A stretch of 64,000 bases of DNA from Nitrobium sp046350935 (GCA_046350935.1 JAXLZK010000013.1:1-64000); one strand, 5' to 3'; counted from the first letter of the stretch, positions 35,495 to 44,782 are shown. Notes: a model not told the origin generated them from the letters alone. Made by a program: numbers and translations.

Positions 35495-36071
35495 TGAACA
35501 GCTCCCGCTCCACCATCTCGCAGATAATATGCCCGAGCATGATATGCGCCTCCTGGATCCGGGGAGTATCCCGTGAGGGCACCTTGACAAGGTACGTGCA
35601 GAGACCGCACAGCTTCCCCCCCGTTTCTCCGGTAAAACCGACCGTCTTCATTCCCTTTGCCGCAGCCGCCTCCATCGCCAGGAGGATATTCGCTGAGTTT
35701 CCGGAGGTGGAGAGTCCGATCAGGATGTCCCCTTCGCCGCCCTTCGCCCGCACCAGCCGCGCATAGATCTCGTCGTAGGAGTAGTCGTTTGCAACGGCGG
35801 TCAGATACGAGGTGTTCACATGGAGGGCCTCTGCATAGAGGGGCTCCCTGTCAAAGTAGAACCGTCCCGAAAATTCCGCGGCGAGGTGCTGGGCATCCGC
35901 CGCGCTCCCCCCGTTGCCGCAGAAGAGCACCTTCCTGCCGCTCCGGAAGGCACTGACGATCTCTCCTCCGATCCTGCCGATGGTCTGCACGAGCTGCCGG
36001 TCTCCCAGGATCTTTTCTTTCAGGGCGATGTTGTCCCGGACCGCCCGGTCGATGAGAGAATCCCTTTCCAT
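35487..36071 (-). CDS. gmhA: Sedoheptulose-7-phosphate isomerase
   Basis: A 194-residue SIS-domain protein: KVLFCGNGGSAADAQHLAAE, GRFYFDREPLYAEAL, LTAVANDYSYDEIYARLV, ILIGLSTSGNSANIL and EAHIMLGHIICEMVE. All are characteristic of GmhA, which makes D-glycero-D-manno-heptose 7-phosphate in the cytosol. It lies 22 bp after the 4,6-dehydratase gene and overlaps gmhB. This is the entry step to the GDP-heptose route of this block. Confidence 0.92.
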   Translation of the reverse strand: MERDSLIDRAVRDNIALKEKILGDRQLVQTIGRIGGEIVSAFRSGRKVLFCGNGGSAADAQHLAAEFSGRFYFDREPLYAEALHVNTSYLTAVANDYSYDEIYARLVRAKGGEGDILIGLSTSGNSANILLAMEAAAAKGMKTVGFTGETGGKLCGLCTYLVKVPSRDTPRIQEAHIMLGHIICEMVERELFSA

Positions 36072-36093
36072 CGGAGCTCCTCCTCTCCTCCCC

Positions 36094-37086
36094 TTACTTC
36101 GTAATCGTGAGGGCTGTCCACGGCCGGCGAGACAACTCGTCTCTCCAATAGTCCAGGATGTCCCGGAGTGTCTTCTCGAAGGGGATCTCGGGCTTCCAGC
36201 CCGTCTCGTTGCTGAACTTGTCGATGCAGGGGATCTGCAGCGTCACATCGGAGGGCCTCAGCAGCTGGGGGTCCACCTGCACGTCGCACGGCACCTTTGC
36301 GTAGGAAAGGAGGATGTTCAGCGCCTCCCCGATGGTCAGCGTGCGATTTCCCCCGATATTATATACCTCGCCGGGCGTACATTTGTTCACGAGCAGCCAG
36401 TATGCCCGTACGGCATCACGCACATCGCAGAAGGTCCTGACGGACTGGAGATTGCCCACGCGGACCACCGGGTCCTTGAGCTTCAGCTCCGCCGCGGCGA
36501 TCTGCTTGGCGAAGGCGGACATGGCAAACACATCTCCCCTCCGGGGGCCGGTATGGGTAAACATCCTGGTGCGGATAGTCCTGATCCCGTAGGAGACGAA
36601 ATACTGGTAGGCCACCATATCCTCGCCCACCTTGCTCACCGCGTAGGGCGATGCAGGCCTGAAGGGGCAGGTCTCCCGGATGGGCACATCCGCCTCGCTC
36701 ACCTGTCCGTAGACTTCCGAGGAGGAGCAGATATGAATGACGGGGTCGATTTCCACGATCCTGACTGCTTCGAGCAGGTTCGCCGTCCCGATGACGTTGG
36801 TCCAGAGGGTGTGGATGGGAGAATTGAAGCTGGTGAGGACATAGCTCTGCGCAGCCAGGTGGAAGATGGCGTCCGGCCTGATCGCCTTGAAATGCCGGAT
36901 CAGTCCGCTCAGGTCGCCCAGGTCGGTTTCGACCAGCTTTACCTTGTCAAATATCTTTTCGAGGTTGTCCTTCGGGCTCCTCCACCGGCATATCCCGTAT
37001 ACTTCATGCCCCTCGTTGAGTCCGAGAATATATTCAGCAAGATGGCTGCCCACGAAGCCCGTTATTCCCGTTATCAGCACTTTCAT
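36094..37086 (-). CDS. GDP-sugar 4,6-dehydratase (GDP-mannose or GDP-heptose type)
   Basis: A 330-residue extended SDR: KVLITGITGFVGSHLAEYIL, HLAAQSYVLTSFNSP, TNVIGTANLLEAV, CSSSEVYGQV, and the catalytic YAVSK. FTHTGPRRGDVFAMS resembles the GDP-mannose 4,6-dehydratase signature. Being the first gene before gmhA-gmhB, it most likely acts on GDP-heptose, as DmhA (Yersinia) or DdahA (Campylobacter), giving GDP-4-keto-6-deoxy-heptose. Acting on GDP-mannose is the alternative. The operon promoter is probably in the 106-bp space upstream. Confidence 0.85.
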   Translation of the reverse strand: MKVLITGITGFVGSHLAEYILGLNEGHEVYGICRWRSPKDNLEKIFDKVKLVETDLGDLSGLIRHFKAIRPDAIFHLAAQSYVLTSFNSPIHTLWTNVIGTANLLEAVRIVEIDPVIHICSSSEVYGQVSEADVPIRETCPFRPASPYAVSKVGEDMVAYQYFVSYGIRTIRTRMFTHTGPRRGDVFAMSAFAKQIAAAELKLKDPVVRVGNLQSVRTFCDVRDAVRAYWLLVNKCTPGEVYNIGGNRTLTIGEALNILLSYAKVPCDVQVDPQLLRPSDVTLQIPCIDKFSNETGWKPEIPFEKTLRDILDYWRDELSRRPWTALTITK

Positions 37087-37192
37087 TCCTGTATTTCTCC
37101 TTAATTTCTCTTTCCGGTTGCCTGTTCGCCCTGCCGTCCCTGTTCCCTTTCACCCGTTCCGGCATGCGCGCATATCCGGCCGGAGCGCTGTC

Positions 37193-39505
37193 TTACTGCA
37201 CGCGCACCGTCTTCTTCAGCGCCTCGTAACTCAGGGCGTAAATATGCTGTCTGTTCGCCTCCCGGGCATTGTAGAAATCCATGATGATATCGTCGCTCAG
37301 TTCCGGGTCCTTGGGGGAGCGCCAGGTGAGCATGACCACATTCGTACCCTTCGCTGTCGATTTGAAATATTTCTTCATCGCCTGCGGCTCGAAGAGCGGC
37401 GAATAGGCCGGGAAGAGGAGCGGCTGGTCGAAAATGACCAGGAAGTAGTTGAGGTTCTGTTTCATATACGCCTCCTTCGCCTTCTCAGGAGAGCCGTAAA
37501 GGACATTTTCAAAATCGCCGTTGGTGTTGAAATCATTCATCAGCGGCCTCTGGAACCTGCTCTTCGGGATCCCGTAGATGCTCGGGATGAAGTTCATCAT
37601 GACCACCTTTTTGTCCTCTCCGATCCCCTTCTGCACCTTCAGTCCCAGCTTCACCCCCTCCCATCTCTTCTCATAGAGATCGGCATAGCTCATTCTTCCC
37701 GCCGCAAAACCGATCTTGTCGGAAAGGGGCGTCGCCTGTGCCTTGGAGGTGGTGGTGTAGAAGTTGAGCAGAGCGAAGACCGCCGTGAGGACCACGGCAA
37801 AAAGGAGGACATGCTTCTTGAAATCCGTCGCCCCGAAGAGCGCCCGGATCGAAAAGAGGAGCACATAAACATAGAGGGAAATCTTGAAAAAAGTCAGGAA
37901 AACCGTATACCGGTAAATGGACGACTGCTCGGTAATGCCGAGGAGCAGGTAGACAACAAGCAGCATACAGGCTACCGGCGCAATAGTGCTGACGCTGCCC
38001 GCGGGCATCAATCCCTTCCGGGAGGCGACGGCAACGAGAACGACGGTCAGGACCAGAAGTGCAAAATAAACAATAAAGGGTACCATGGACCCGTCGTGCA
38101 GGACATCGATGGTGTTTTGGACAATCGTCCCGAACTGAAAGAGCCTGCCGAGCCCCACCGCCCCCGCTCCCTCGCCGCTCAGGGTGTTCATCTGTATCTG
38201 CATGAGGAAGGCGTTGGGACTGATCCAGTCCCGCATGATCGAATCGATCCGGTATTTGAAGAACAACGGGAGCGGCGTCGCTTCCGCCAGCCCGGAAGTG
38301 AACAGGTTGAAGGCAAGGAGGGCGACGAAAATCCCCAGCAAGCCCGCCGTGATGAAAAAGGACGTACGGAGAAGGGGAGTGTTCCTGAGCAGGAAAAACA
38401 ACAGGGATTGAAGAAGGAGATACGGCAGGAGAAAAGCAAAGGAAACGGGAGACATCACGAGGGCGGCCCCTGCCACGAGCAGGAGAAGGACCGCCCACGG
38501 TCGCACCAGGGAAGCAGGCAGCGAAACCGCCAGCACCGTAAGATAGGCAGTAAAGATAATGAAGGAGCCGATCAGAACATGGATCTTCTGAAACTCCGCA
38601 ACGATGATGCCCGATTCATTCAGGATGATGCTCGACGAGAAAAAGAGGAGGAGCGAGAGCAGCACCCAGAGAGGCTCATCACCCGCGATTTTCCGCACAA
38701 GGGCGTAGAGCGCCGCCGCGGAGAGGAGCAGGAAGAGAAAGGAGACAAGCTGGACCGACTGGATATCCGTCAGCAGGGCAGCCAGGAAGAACAAGCCCAC
38801 ACCCTTTGAGTAGAAATAATGAGGAAAGTACTTGTTCACCCCGATGCTATGGCTGTTTAAAACTTCCTGATAGTAGGGGAGGTAATGACCGATGGTATCA
38901 TTGGTCAGCAGGTCCGGCATAAGCCCTTTCGAGAGGAACAGATAGAGAAACTGCACGGCAACGACAAAGACCAGGAATGCCGTTACTATCCACTGCAGCG
39001 TTCCCTTTCCCTTGAAATACTCATGGACAAGGCGGTTGAAAAACCGCGGCAGAGCCCGGGACGTCTCCCTGAGCTCGGGGTATGAGAGAAAGGTGATCGG
39101 GACGGTGAGCAGCAGTGCTGTCGCCGTATAATAGGCCTTGAGAAGGCCGAGGACAAACATCACAAGGGTAAGCAGGGACGCCCCTGCAAAAGAGGAAACA
39201 AGAAACGTGTTGAGCCCGTCCAGCGGGGAATCCTCCCTGCCCTTCGTAATGAAGGCGAACAGAAGCTTTCCGGCTGAATAGACGATCCAGGCGAAGAAGA
39301 AGAGAAAAACAACCCTGAAAAGATGGTAGAGGAGATAGAGGCCGCCGGCCTCGGTAAAATGCCCGCCCCAGATATCCATCTTCTGGAACAAGAGAACCAG
39401 GACCAGGTACACGACCGAAAAGACGCTCCGCCCCACGATGAGGCTGTCCTGTGCTTCCTTCTGCACTACCGTATTCTGAAGAGCCCTCTCTGCTTTTTTC
39501 GCCAT
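37193..39505 (-). CDS. Large polytopic membrane protein, possible GT-C-type glycosyltransferase
   Basis: 770 residues with roughly 13 or more hydrophobic segments (for example FLFFFAWIVYSAGKLLFAFI, LLVAGAALVMSPVSFAFLL, VLLFAVVLTAVFALLNF) and a soluble C-terminal domain of about 180 residues beginning near KVVMMNFIPSIYG. A first large extracytoplasmic loop contains LLTNDTIGHYLPYYQEVLNS, a layout seen in GT-C enzymes that use lipid-linked sugars, but no diagnostic motif is certain. It starts 12 bp after the DegT aminotransferase gene. Function otherwise unknown. Confidence 0.7.
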   Translation of the reverse strand: MAKKAERALQNTVVQKEAQDSLIVGRSVFSVVYLVLVLLFQKMDIWGGHFTEAGGLYLLYHLFRVVFLFFFAWIVYSAGKLLFAFITKGREDSPLDGLNTFLVSSFAGASLLTLVMFVLGLLKAYYTATALLLTVPITFLSYPELRETSRALPRFFNRLVHEYFKGKGTLQWIVTAFLVFVVAVQFLYLFLSKGLMPDLLTNDTIGHYLPYYQEVLNSHSIGVNKYFPHYFYSKGVGLFFLAALLTDIQSVQLVSFLFLLLSAAALYALVRKIAGDEPLWVLLSLLLFFSSSIILNESGIIVAEFQKIHVLIGSFIIFTAYLTVLAVSLPASLVRPWAVLLLLVAGAALVMSPVSFAFLLPYLLLQSLLFFLLRNTPLLRTSFFITAGLLGIFVALLAFNLFTSGLAEATPLPLFFKYRIDSIMRDWISPNAFLMQIQMNTLSGEGAGAVGLGRLFQFGTIVQNTIDVLHDGSMVPFIVYFALLVLTVVLVAVASRKGLMPAGSVSTIAPVACMLLVVYLLLGITEQSSIYRYTVFLTFFKISLYVYVLLFSIRALFGATDFKKHVLLFAVVLTAVFALLNFYTTTSKAQATPLSDKIGFAAGRMSYADLYEKRWEGVKLGLKVQKGIGEDKKVVMMNFIPSIYGIPKSRFQRPLMNDFNTNGDFENVLYGSPEKAKEAYMKQNLNYFLVIFDQPLLFPAYSPLFEPQAMKKYFKSTAKGTNVVMLTWRSPKDPELSDDIIMDFYNAREANRQHIYALSYEALKKTVRVQ

Positions 39506-39517
39506 TCTTTCACCTTT

Positions 39518-40645
39518 TCAAGGATTTACTGCTTCCCTTACCGCACCGATGACATACCCGGCCTCTTCGTCCCGCAGGAGCGGGTAGAGAGGCAGCGAGA
39601 TCGTTCCCCCGCCGATCTTCTCAGCCACAGGGAAGTCGCCCTCCTTATATCCAAAATGTTCCCGGTAGTACTCAAGGAGATGGATCGGCCGGAAATTCAC
39701 CGCTACCCCGACCCCTTTTTCCTGCAGTTCCAGGAGAACGGAATCCCGCTTCTCCTTCGCTACCTGTATGGTAAACAGATGGCGGGCATGCCGCGAACCG
39801 GGGACCGTTTCGGTAAGGGTGATCCCTCTGACCGGAGAGAAGGCGTCCTCGTATCTGCGGTAGAGGGCGTCCCTTCTTGCCCATAACGCATCGATCCTCC
39901 TGAGCTGCCCCACCAGGAGCGCTGCCTGTATGTTGTCCATATTGTACTTCCACCCGAGCACCGGCATATCCCAGTGGCGGTACTTTTTTGTGTACCTGTC
40001 CGCGGCGGATTTATCGATGCCGTGGAGCCGGAGCATGCGCAGGAGCTCATCCTTGCCGGCGTCGTGGACCGTGATCGCGCCCCCCTCTCCCGAAGTGATA
40101 TTCTTGGTGGCATAGAAGCTGAAGCACGCCGCGTCGCCGAGCTGGCCGACCTTGACTCCATCGCGGACCCCCTCGATACAATGGGCGGCATCTTCGATAA
40201 CGACAAGGTCGTATGTATCAGCAATCCTCCGGATCTCTTTCATGTCGCACAGCTGCCCGTAGAGATGAACAGGCATGATCGCCCTCGTTCTTTCGGTGAC
40301 GGCCGCTTCGAGGAGGGCGGCATTGATATTTCCGGTAGTCTCCTCCACATCCACGAATACGGGACGGGCGCCGGCATGGAGAATGGAGTTCGCGGTCGAG
40401 CAGAAACTGAGGGGGGTGGTGATCACCTCATCGCCCGGGCCGATACCCCACGCAAGAAGGCAGAGGTGAAGAGCAGCGGTGCAACTGGTTACGCCAAGGG
40501 CGTGCGGGACGTCCAGGTAAGCGGCCAGACCGCTTTCGAGCTCGCCTACGACAGACCCCGTGGTAAGAAAAATGGAGTGCAGGACCTCAACCGTTCTTTC
40601 AATATCCTCTTCGCCGATATTATGCCTGAAAAATTCGATCTTCAA
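39518..40645 (-). CDS. DegT/DnrJ/EryC1/StrS family sugar aminotransferase
   Basis: A 375-residue PLP enzyme: NIGEEDIERTVEVLHSIFLT, VTSCTAALHLCLLAWGI, DEVITTPLSFCSTANSIL, VIEDAAHCIEG and SFYATKNITSGEGG, with the Schiff-base lysine in TKN. A TTG at 40645 with AGGAG 8 nt upstream fits the family start (LKIEFFRHNI); the 29 residues before it look non-native. It probably makes a 4-amino or 3-amino NDP-sugar for the surface glycan. The GNAT at 19171-19722 could acylate the product. Confidence 0.86.
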   Translation of the reverse strand: MKIEFFRHNIGEEDIERTVEVLHSIFLTTGSVVGELESGLAAYLDVPHALGVTSCTAALHLCLLAWGIGPGDEVITTPLSFCSTANSILHAGARPVFVDVEETTGNINAALLEAAVTERTRAIMPVHLYGQLCDMKEIRRIADTYDLVVIEDAAHCIEGVRDGVKVGQLGDAACFSFYATKNITSGEGGAITVHDAGKDELLRMLRLHGIDKSAADRYTKKYRHWDMPVLGWKYNMDNIQAALLVGQLRRIDALWARRDALYRRYEDAFSPVRGITLTETVPGSRHARHLFTIQVAKEKRDSVLLELQEKGVGVAVNFRPIHLLEYYREHFGYKEGDFPVAEKIGGGTISLPLYPLLRDEEAGYVIGAVREAVNP

Positions 40646-41165
40646 CGCTATTCGCTCCTGTCTCTCTGCCCCTTGCCGTCTACCGACAGAAAAGGAATCT
40701 AATAGGCTACCTAAAGCAGCCTCAATTGTCAAGACGGCGCACCCGGTACTATGTAGAGAGGATTACCCGCCAATACAACGCGCACCGCAGAGGTTATGAG
40801 GGTAACAAACGCCCTCTATATTACGTGGTGCCCTCCCCGTCTGTCAATATTTTGAACCGGGCCAAAAGAGCAACCTGCCTCAGTCCCTGGCCCCTCCTCT
40901 TCCCGGCGAATGGCCGTTCTCCGGCATGGCCCTGTCAGGCAGTACTACAGGCCTACCCTGGCGGCTCTTATTTGCTTTTCCCGCCCGTCCTGTGGTAGAT
41001 ATTAAACTAAAGTTCTTCAGGCCTTCGGGTGGGAGTCATTCCGGCTCGTCCGGAATCGTTTCCTGCTGCAAGAAGGATTCCCGACAAGCCGGAATGACCA
41101 AGAGGGAAGATACATCCAGAAAAGTCCCGGAAGAGCCAAAACCAAAACACATGAGGAGCTCACCC
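40646..41165. other. Intergenic space between divergent genes, with one palindromic repeat
   Basis: It separates the leftward aminotransferase from the rightward secreted-protein gene. A GTCATTCCGGC...GCCGGAATGAC repeat lies at 41036-41098. Promoters for both sides must be here, but I see no convincing pair of boxes. A 103-residue frame extension of the plus gene through the repeat is non-native. Confidence 0.6.
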
Positions 41166-41681
41166 ATGATAAAAGGAGCACAAGGCAAAAGAAGCACAGT
41201 AATCATCCCCGTCTTTTTCGCTTTCCTGCTTTTCATCGCAACGGCAACGGCGGCCTTCAGCGCCCAGGCCCCTGGGGAAAACACCGGATGGCGCCCTCTC
41301 GGGAAAACTGATGAGGGCCAAATGTACCTCTCCTACGATCCTCAAAGCGTGAAGCAGACCTCCAAGGGCTTCGCACAATGCCTCGTGAGGAAGGAGCTGA
41401 CTCCGGAGGGCGTCAAGGCATTCAGGGAAAAATACAATGGGATGGTCCGGAAAGCCGAGCAGGAATCCGGGAGCAAAGTGGAGGACGGCGATACGCTTTT
41501 CAAACTGCTCGTGCGGGGCGAAACGAAGGTATACACCTACAAGATGAACTGCACCGAAAGCTCCTATACGATCGGCAATGAGGCCGGAGTCTTTTCGAAC
41601 ATTCTCCTGATGTACCCGGTGCGGGAGGGCACCGCAGAGGACCGGCTGAAGCAGAAGGTATGCTCCCCTGCCCAACAATAA
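41166..41681 (+). CDS. Small secreted protein of unknown function
   Basis: A 171-residue protein with a signal peptide (VIIPVFFAFLLFIATATAAF, cleavage likely after FSA). The mature part has GWRPLGKTDEGQMYLSYDPQ, CLVRKELTPEGVKAF and a pair of cysteines, reminiscent of the surface-adhesin E/DUF4124-like small periplasmic proteins; I cannot assign a family with confidence. GAGGAG lies 8 nt before the ATG. It is on the plus strand and precedes the membrane protein gene by 106 bp. Confidence 0.72.
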   Translation: MIKGAQGKRSTVIIPVFFAFLLFIATATAAFSAQAPGENTGWRPLGKTDEGQMYLSYDPQSVKQTSKGFAQCLVRKELTPEGVKAFREKYNGMVRKAEQESGSKVEDGDTLFKLLVRGETKVYTYKMNCTESSYTIGNEAGVFSNILLMYPVREGTAEDRLKQKVCSPAQQ

Positions 41682-41787
41682 CTCAATAACGGCCAGATGA
41701 TGGTACGCTCTGTGCAGCCGTTTTTCTCAGGATGCAGCGGGAGCGCCCGTTTGCAAATTTAACGCCTCATCCTTTAGAATACCCTCT

Positions 41788-43683
41788 ATGTCAAAAAAGA
41801 GCACCCTTCACGAGAGCACTATTTCCAATACACTCCCTAACGAGACAGCCCCGGCAGCGGACCATTCAGGCATAGCGGAATGGATCGGCTCGATCGCCGA
41901 AAGGATATCCGGCGCCCGGGCAGTGACCATTATCGCTTTTCTGGTTATGCTTGTTACTGTTCTGGGCTATTTCCCCACCCGTTCCGACGATTACGACATC
42001 TGGTGGCATCTGGCCCTCGGCAAGCATTATGTGCAGCACCACACCATGCGGGTGGACCACTCTATTTTTTCATGGACCCCGGCCGACCCCGGCTGGATAT
42101 ACAACACCTGGCTCGGCAGTACGCTGCTCTACCTCTTCTACCAGGCCGGCTCCGGCTTCGGCCTCTGGGTGATCCAGTGGCTTCTCCTCGGCGGTGTTTT
42201 CTTCCTCCTGTACCGTTACACGCGCATCGTTAAGGACAGCTTCGACATCAACAACATCCTCGTGTTCCTGATGCTCGCCGTCTCGCTCAACCTGACAGCC
42301 ATTTACGTAAAACCGGAGCTCTTCACCACCTTTCTCTTCACCCTGTCCGTCTTCCTGTATTTCTACTGCAAGGCGACAGGGAAGAACCTCTTTTTCCTCT
42401 ATCCGCTCCTGTTCGTGCTCTGGTGCAACATCCACGGGGGCTTTCTTGCGGGGCTGCTCTTCATCAGCGTCGTCCTTGCCGGCGAAACGCTCAATTTTTT
42501 CTTTCTGAAGAACAGCTCCCTGCCGAAGAAAGCGTTCAAAACACTTGCGGCGGCAGTGCCGCTCTCCTATCTCGCCGTTCTCATCAACCCCTACGGAATC
42601 GAGTATCATATAAGCGTCCTGAAGGGCATGTTCGATCCCGCCTATATGGGCTTCGCAAAGAGGGTCTTCGCGTATATCAGCATGTGGAAATACCTTCTGC
42701 CCACCTCTGATTTCGCGTTCCGGTTCCTTAATACCGCGTGGGTGCTGCTCATCTTCGCCGTGCTGTTTGCCGTCCTTCTCATCCTGTCGGCGGCCCGCAA
42801 GCGCTCTCTTGATGCGGCCGTGCTCGCGTCAAACATGGTTTTCTTCTTTTTCAGCATGGACAGCGCCCGGTACACGATATTCTTCCCCATTGTAACCCTG
42901 TTCTCCATCTTTTACTTCTTCAAGGATGCCGACCTGTATGCCTTCAAGAAGAAGCTCACCCCGCTTTCGATCGTTTTCTTCGTCGTTTTTGTCATCTATA
43001 TAAATTACCTGACGGTAGCATACCTGGACGACTGGAAATGGTTCGGAAAGGACTTGCAGAGCAGGGTTCCCGTCAAAGAGGCGGAGTTCCTCAAGAAATA
43101 TAAAATACAGGGGCCTCTCTTCAACGACTATCTGATCGGCGGCTATATGATCTGGTCAACATATCCCGAATATAAAGTTTTCATCGATCCCCGGTACGGC
43201 CCCTTCTGGAAGCAGGTGGGTCCCGACTACTTTACCTTCACCTCGAATATCACTCCGGAGACGCTTAAGGCGTTTAACGGAAAATATCCTTTTAAAGCCG
43301 CCCTTGTTCATATGAACTATTCCAATATGATCTTTGCGATGGCCGCTACCGGGGACTGGCGACTCCTCTATTTCGACAAGGTCGCTGTCCTGATGGTCCA
43401 TAAGTCCCTCATCCCGACTCTCAGCGCCGAGGCCCTCGCCACCGATCTCACCCCCCAGCGTTTCAAAGACGTGAGCAACCCGACGACCTTGAGAGACCTC
43501 TTTAATTTTTACAATGCGGTCGGCCCCCAGTTTGGGCGCCAGGTCTACGAGATCTTCAAAAAGAACGTTCACGATTTTTATAAATTCAAAGAGCAGTCGC
43601 TGCAGGTCATGGAGCAGAATATCCGCCTGAAGGAACAGCAGATTCAACAACTGCAGCAGCAGCAAAAGCCCCGCAAGCAGTAA
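41788..43683 (+). CDS. Polytopic membrane protein, probable GT-C-type glycosyltransferase
   Basis: 631 residues with about ten or eleven membrane segments. The first loop has RSDDYDIWWHLALGKHYVQ and FSWTPADPGWIYNTWLG, matching a widespread family of putative GT-C proteins whose acidic pair binds a lipid-linked sugar. A soluble domain (about 430-600) carries PLFNDYLIGGYMIWSTYPE and VFIDPRYGPFWKQ. The end is a glutamine-rich helix (KEQQIQQLQQQQKPRKQ). It is transcribed away from the aminotransferase and may form a short operon with the secreted protein gene. The sugar and acceptor are unknown. Confidence 0.72.
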   Translation: MSKKSTLHESTISNTLPNETAPAADHSGIAEWIGSIAERISGARAVTIIAFLVMLVTVLGYFPTRSDDYDIWWHLALGKHYVQHHTMRVDHSIFSWTPADPGWIYNTWLGSTLLYLFYQAGSGFGLWVIQWLLLGGVFFLLYRYTRIVKDSFDINNILVFLMLAVSLNLTAIYVKPELFTTFLFTLSVFLYFYCKATGKNLFFLYPLLFVLWCNIHGGFLAGLLFISVVLAGETLNFFFLKNSSLPKKAFKTLAAAVPLSYLAVLINPYGIEYHISVLKGMFDPAYMGFAKRVFAYISMWKYLLPTSDFAFRFLNTAWVLLIFAVLFAVLLILSAARKRSLDAAVLASNMVFFFFSMDSARYTIFFPIVTLFSIFYFFKDADLYAFKKKLTPLSIVFFVVFVIYINYLTVAYLDDWKWFGKDLQSRVPVKEAEFLKKYKIQGPLFNDYLIGGYMIWSTYPEYKVFIDPRYGPFWKQVGPDYFTFTSNITPETLKAFNGKYPFKAALVHMNYSNMIFAMAATGDWRLLYFDKVAVLMVHKSLIPTLSAEALATDLTPQRFKDVSNPTTLRDLFNFYNAVGPQFGRQVYEIFKKNVHDFYKFKEQSLQVMEQNIRLKEQQIQQLQQQQKPRKQ

Positions 43684-43972
43684 AACGGTACATTCTCCTC
43701 TTTGCAGGCGTCTTTGTCCTCCTCGGCCCTACCGCACCCTCTGGACCTCTTGCAGCCTATCCGCTGCCCTTTTTCAGGACAACACCCATTCTCCGCGCTC
43801 TTTGATTGCATAATACATGGCGTCGGGAGCAAGATCGATTTCTTCAGGCCACGAGACGTAGCCATTGGTTACCCGCATTTGATTAAATACGGCAGGATCT
43901 TTCAGCTTTTCAAAGACGCCAAAAAGATAAGAGGGAAGCATACGAACCTTGCCCGTAAGTCCATCTGCAGAT
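43684..43972. other. Gene-free stretch after the membrane-protein gene
   Basis: No frame with coding features is visible and there is no obvious terminator hairpin followed by a T run. With the repeats that follow, the gene-free region extends to 44782 (1.1 kb), the longest in the window. Confidence 0.5.
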
Positions 43973-44172
43973 CAGGGCAATCGCATCAAAATATCTACTC
44001 AGTTGCTATCCCCTTGGGATTGCTTCGCTCCGCTCGCAATGACAGAAAAACGATTTCTCTTCAGTCTTCCTCTCACCCTTTCCCTCTGCCTGTCTCTGTC
44101 AGTGCGAAGGGTCGTACCCTGAAGCAATCTTGTTGTTTTCCCTTACATTGCTCTTTAGATGCGTTTGCCCTG
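43973..44172. mobile_element. MITE, family A copy 4 (inverted orientation)
   Basis: A 200-bp element with terminal inverted repeats CAGGGCAATCGCATC and GATGCGTTTGCCCTG, nearly identical in length and termini to copy 3 (13483-13683) but inverted. The interior holds GATTGCTTCGCTCCGCTCGC, a pyrimidine-rich core and GAAGGGTCGTACCCTGAAGC. Flanking bases read GAT and ATC; a 2-bp AT duplication is possible. Confidence 0.85.
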
Positions 44173-44272
44173 ATCGGCAAAGGTTACCACAAATTCAGGT
44201 AATCTATAATTCTTACTGAAACAACATCCCAGTACATTTCGCCCTCCTCATTGTAAGGGTTCTATTTTCTAT

Positions 44273-44445
44273 GAGCGTCTAACAGAATGAATTTGTCATT
44301 CGGCCCGTTTGTCCGTCATTCCGGCTCGCCCGGAATCGTTTCGCTGTAAGAAGGATTCCCGTGATCCCCGACAGGCGGGGACAGGTTTCGCTCCGCTTGC
44401 GGAATGACAATGCTTCAGAGTACCACTTCGTTTTGTTAGACGCTC
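44273..44445. mobile_element. MITE, family C
   Basis: A 173-bp element with terminal inverted repeats GAGCGTCTAACAGAATGAA and its counterpart TTCGTTTTGTTAGACGCTC. It encloses a GTCATTCCGGC...GCGGAATGAC palindromic repeat. Another partial palindromic repeat of this type follows at 44553-44621. It has no coding capacity. Confidence 0.75.
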
Positions 44446-44552
44446 TTAGGTTCTTCCGGGATTTCTGTGGGTGCATCTTTCCTCTGCGTCATTCCTACCT
44501 ATAAAGTCGGCCTCGCATTAGCCATAATGTATACAGCAGATGCCTCATAGCC

Positions 44553-44621
44553 ATTCAGCCATTCTATCAGAAAGATTCCGGCGATCCCCGACAAGCGGGG
44601 ACAGGCTCGCCGGAATGACAA
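44553..44621. repeat. Partial palindromic repeat, GCCGGAATGAC type
   Basis: It contains CCGGCGATCCCCGACAAGCG and ends in CGCCGGAATGACA, related to the repeats at 41036 and 32773. The left half is degraded. It lies downstream of the terminator of the S-layer-like gene. Confidence 0.5.
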
Positions 44622-44725
44622 CCGCACGAAAGCCTGAAAAACGTAACTTATTTTATATACAAGAAACTAAAAACTCAAGGTAGTCGTAGGGCCATGGCTT
44701 ACACCAGAAAAGAGGAAAAGAAATA

Positions 44726-44757
44726 ACAAAAAAAGGCGGGCATTTCTGCCCGCCTTG
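44726..44757 (-). terminator. Strong rho-independent terminator of the S-layer-like gene
   Basis: On the minus strand a perfect 10-bp stem AAGGCGGGCA / TGCCCGCCTT (44733-44742 and 44747-44756) with a GAAA loop is followed by TTTTTGTTATTT. It lies 26 bp after the corrected stop codon at 44783, supporting both the frame correction and high expression of this gene. Confidence 0.92.
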
Positions 44758-44782
44758 CAAAGTCGTAGTGTCTATACAGTGA

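Noticed and set aside
40926..41681. 251-residue form of the small secreted protein
   Set aside because: The extension crosses a palindromic repeat and would bury the signal peptide; the ATG at 41166 has a good ribosome site.
43684..44782. Possible tRNA or small RNA gene in the longest gene-free stretch
   Set aside because: I could not fold a cloverleaf or find TTCRANY-like motifs; the hairpins present belong to MITEs and the S-layer gene terminator.
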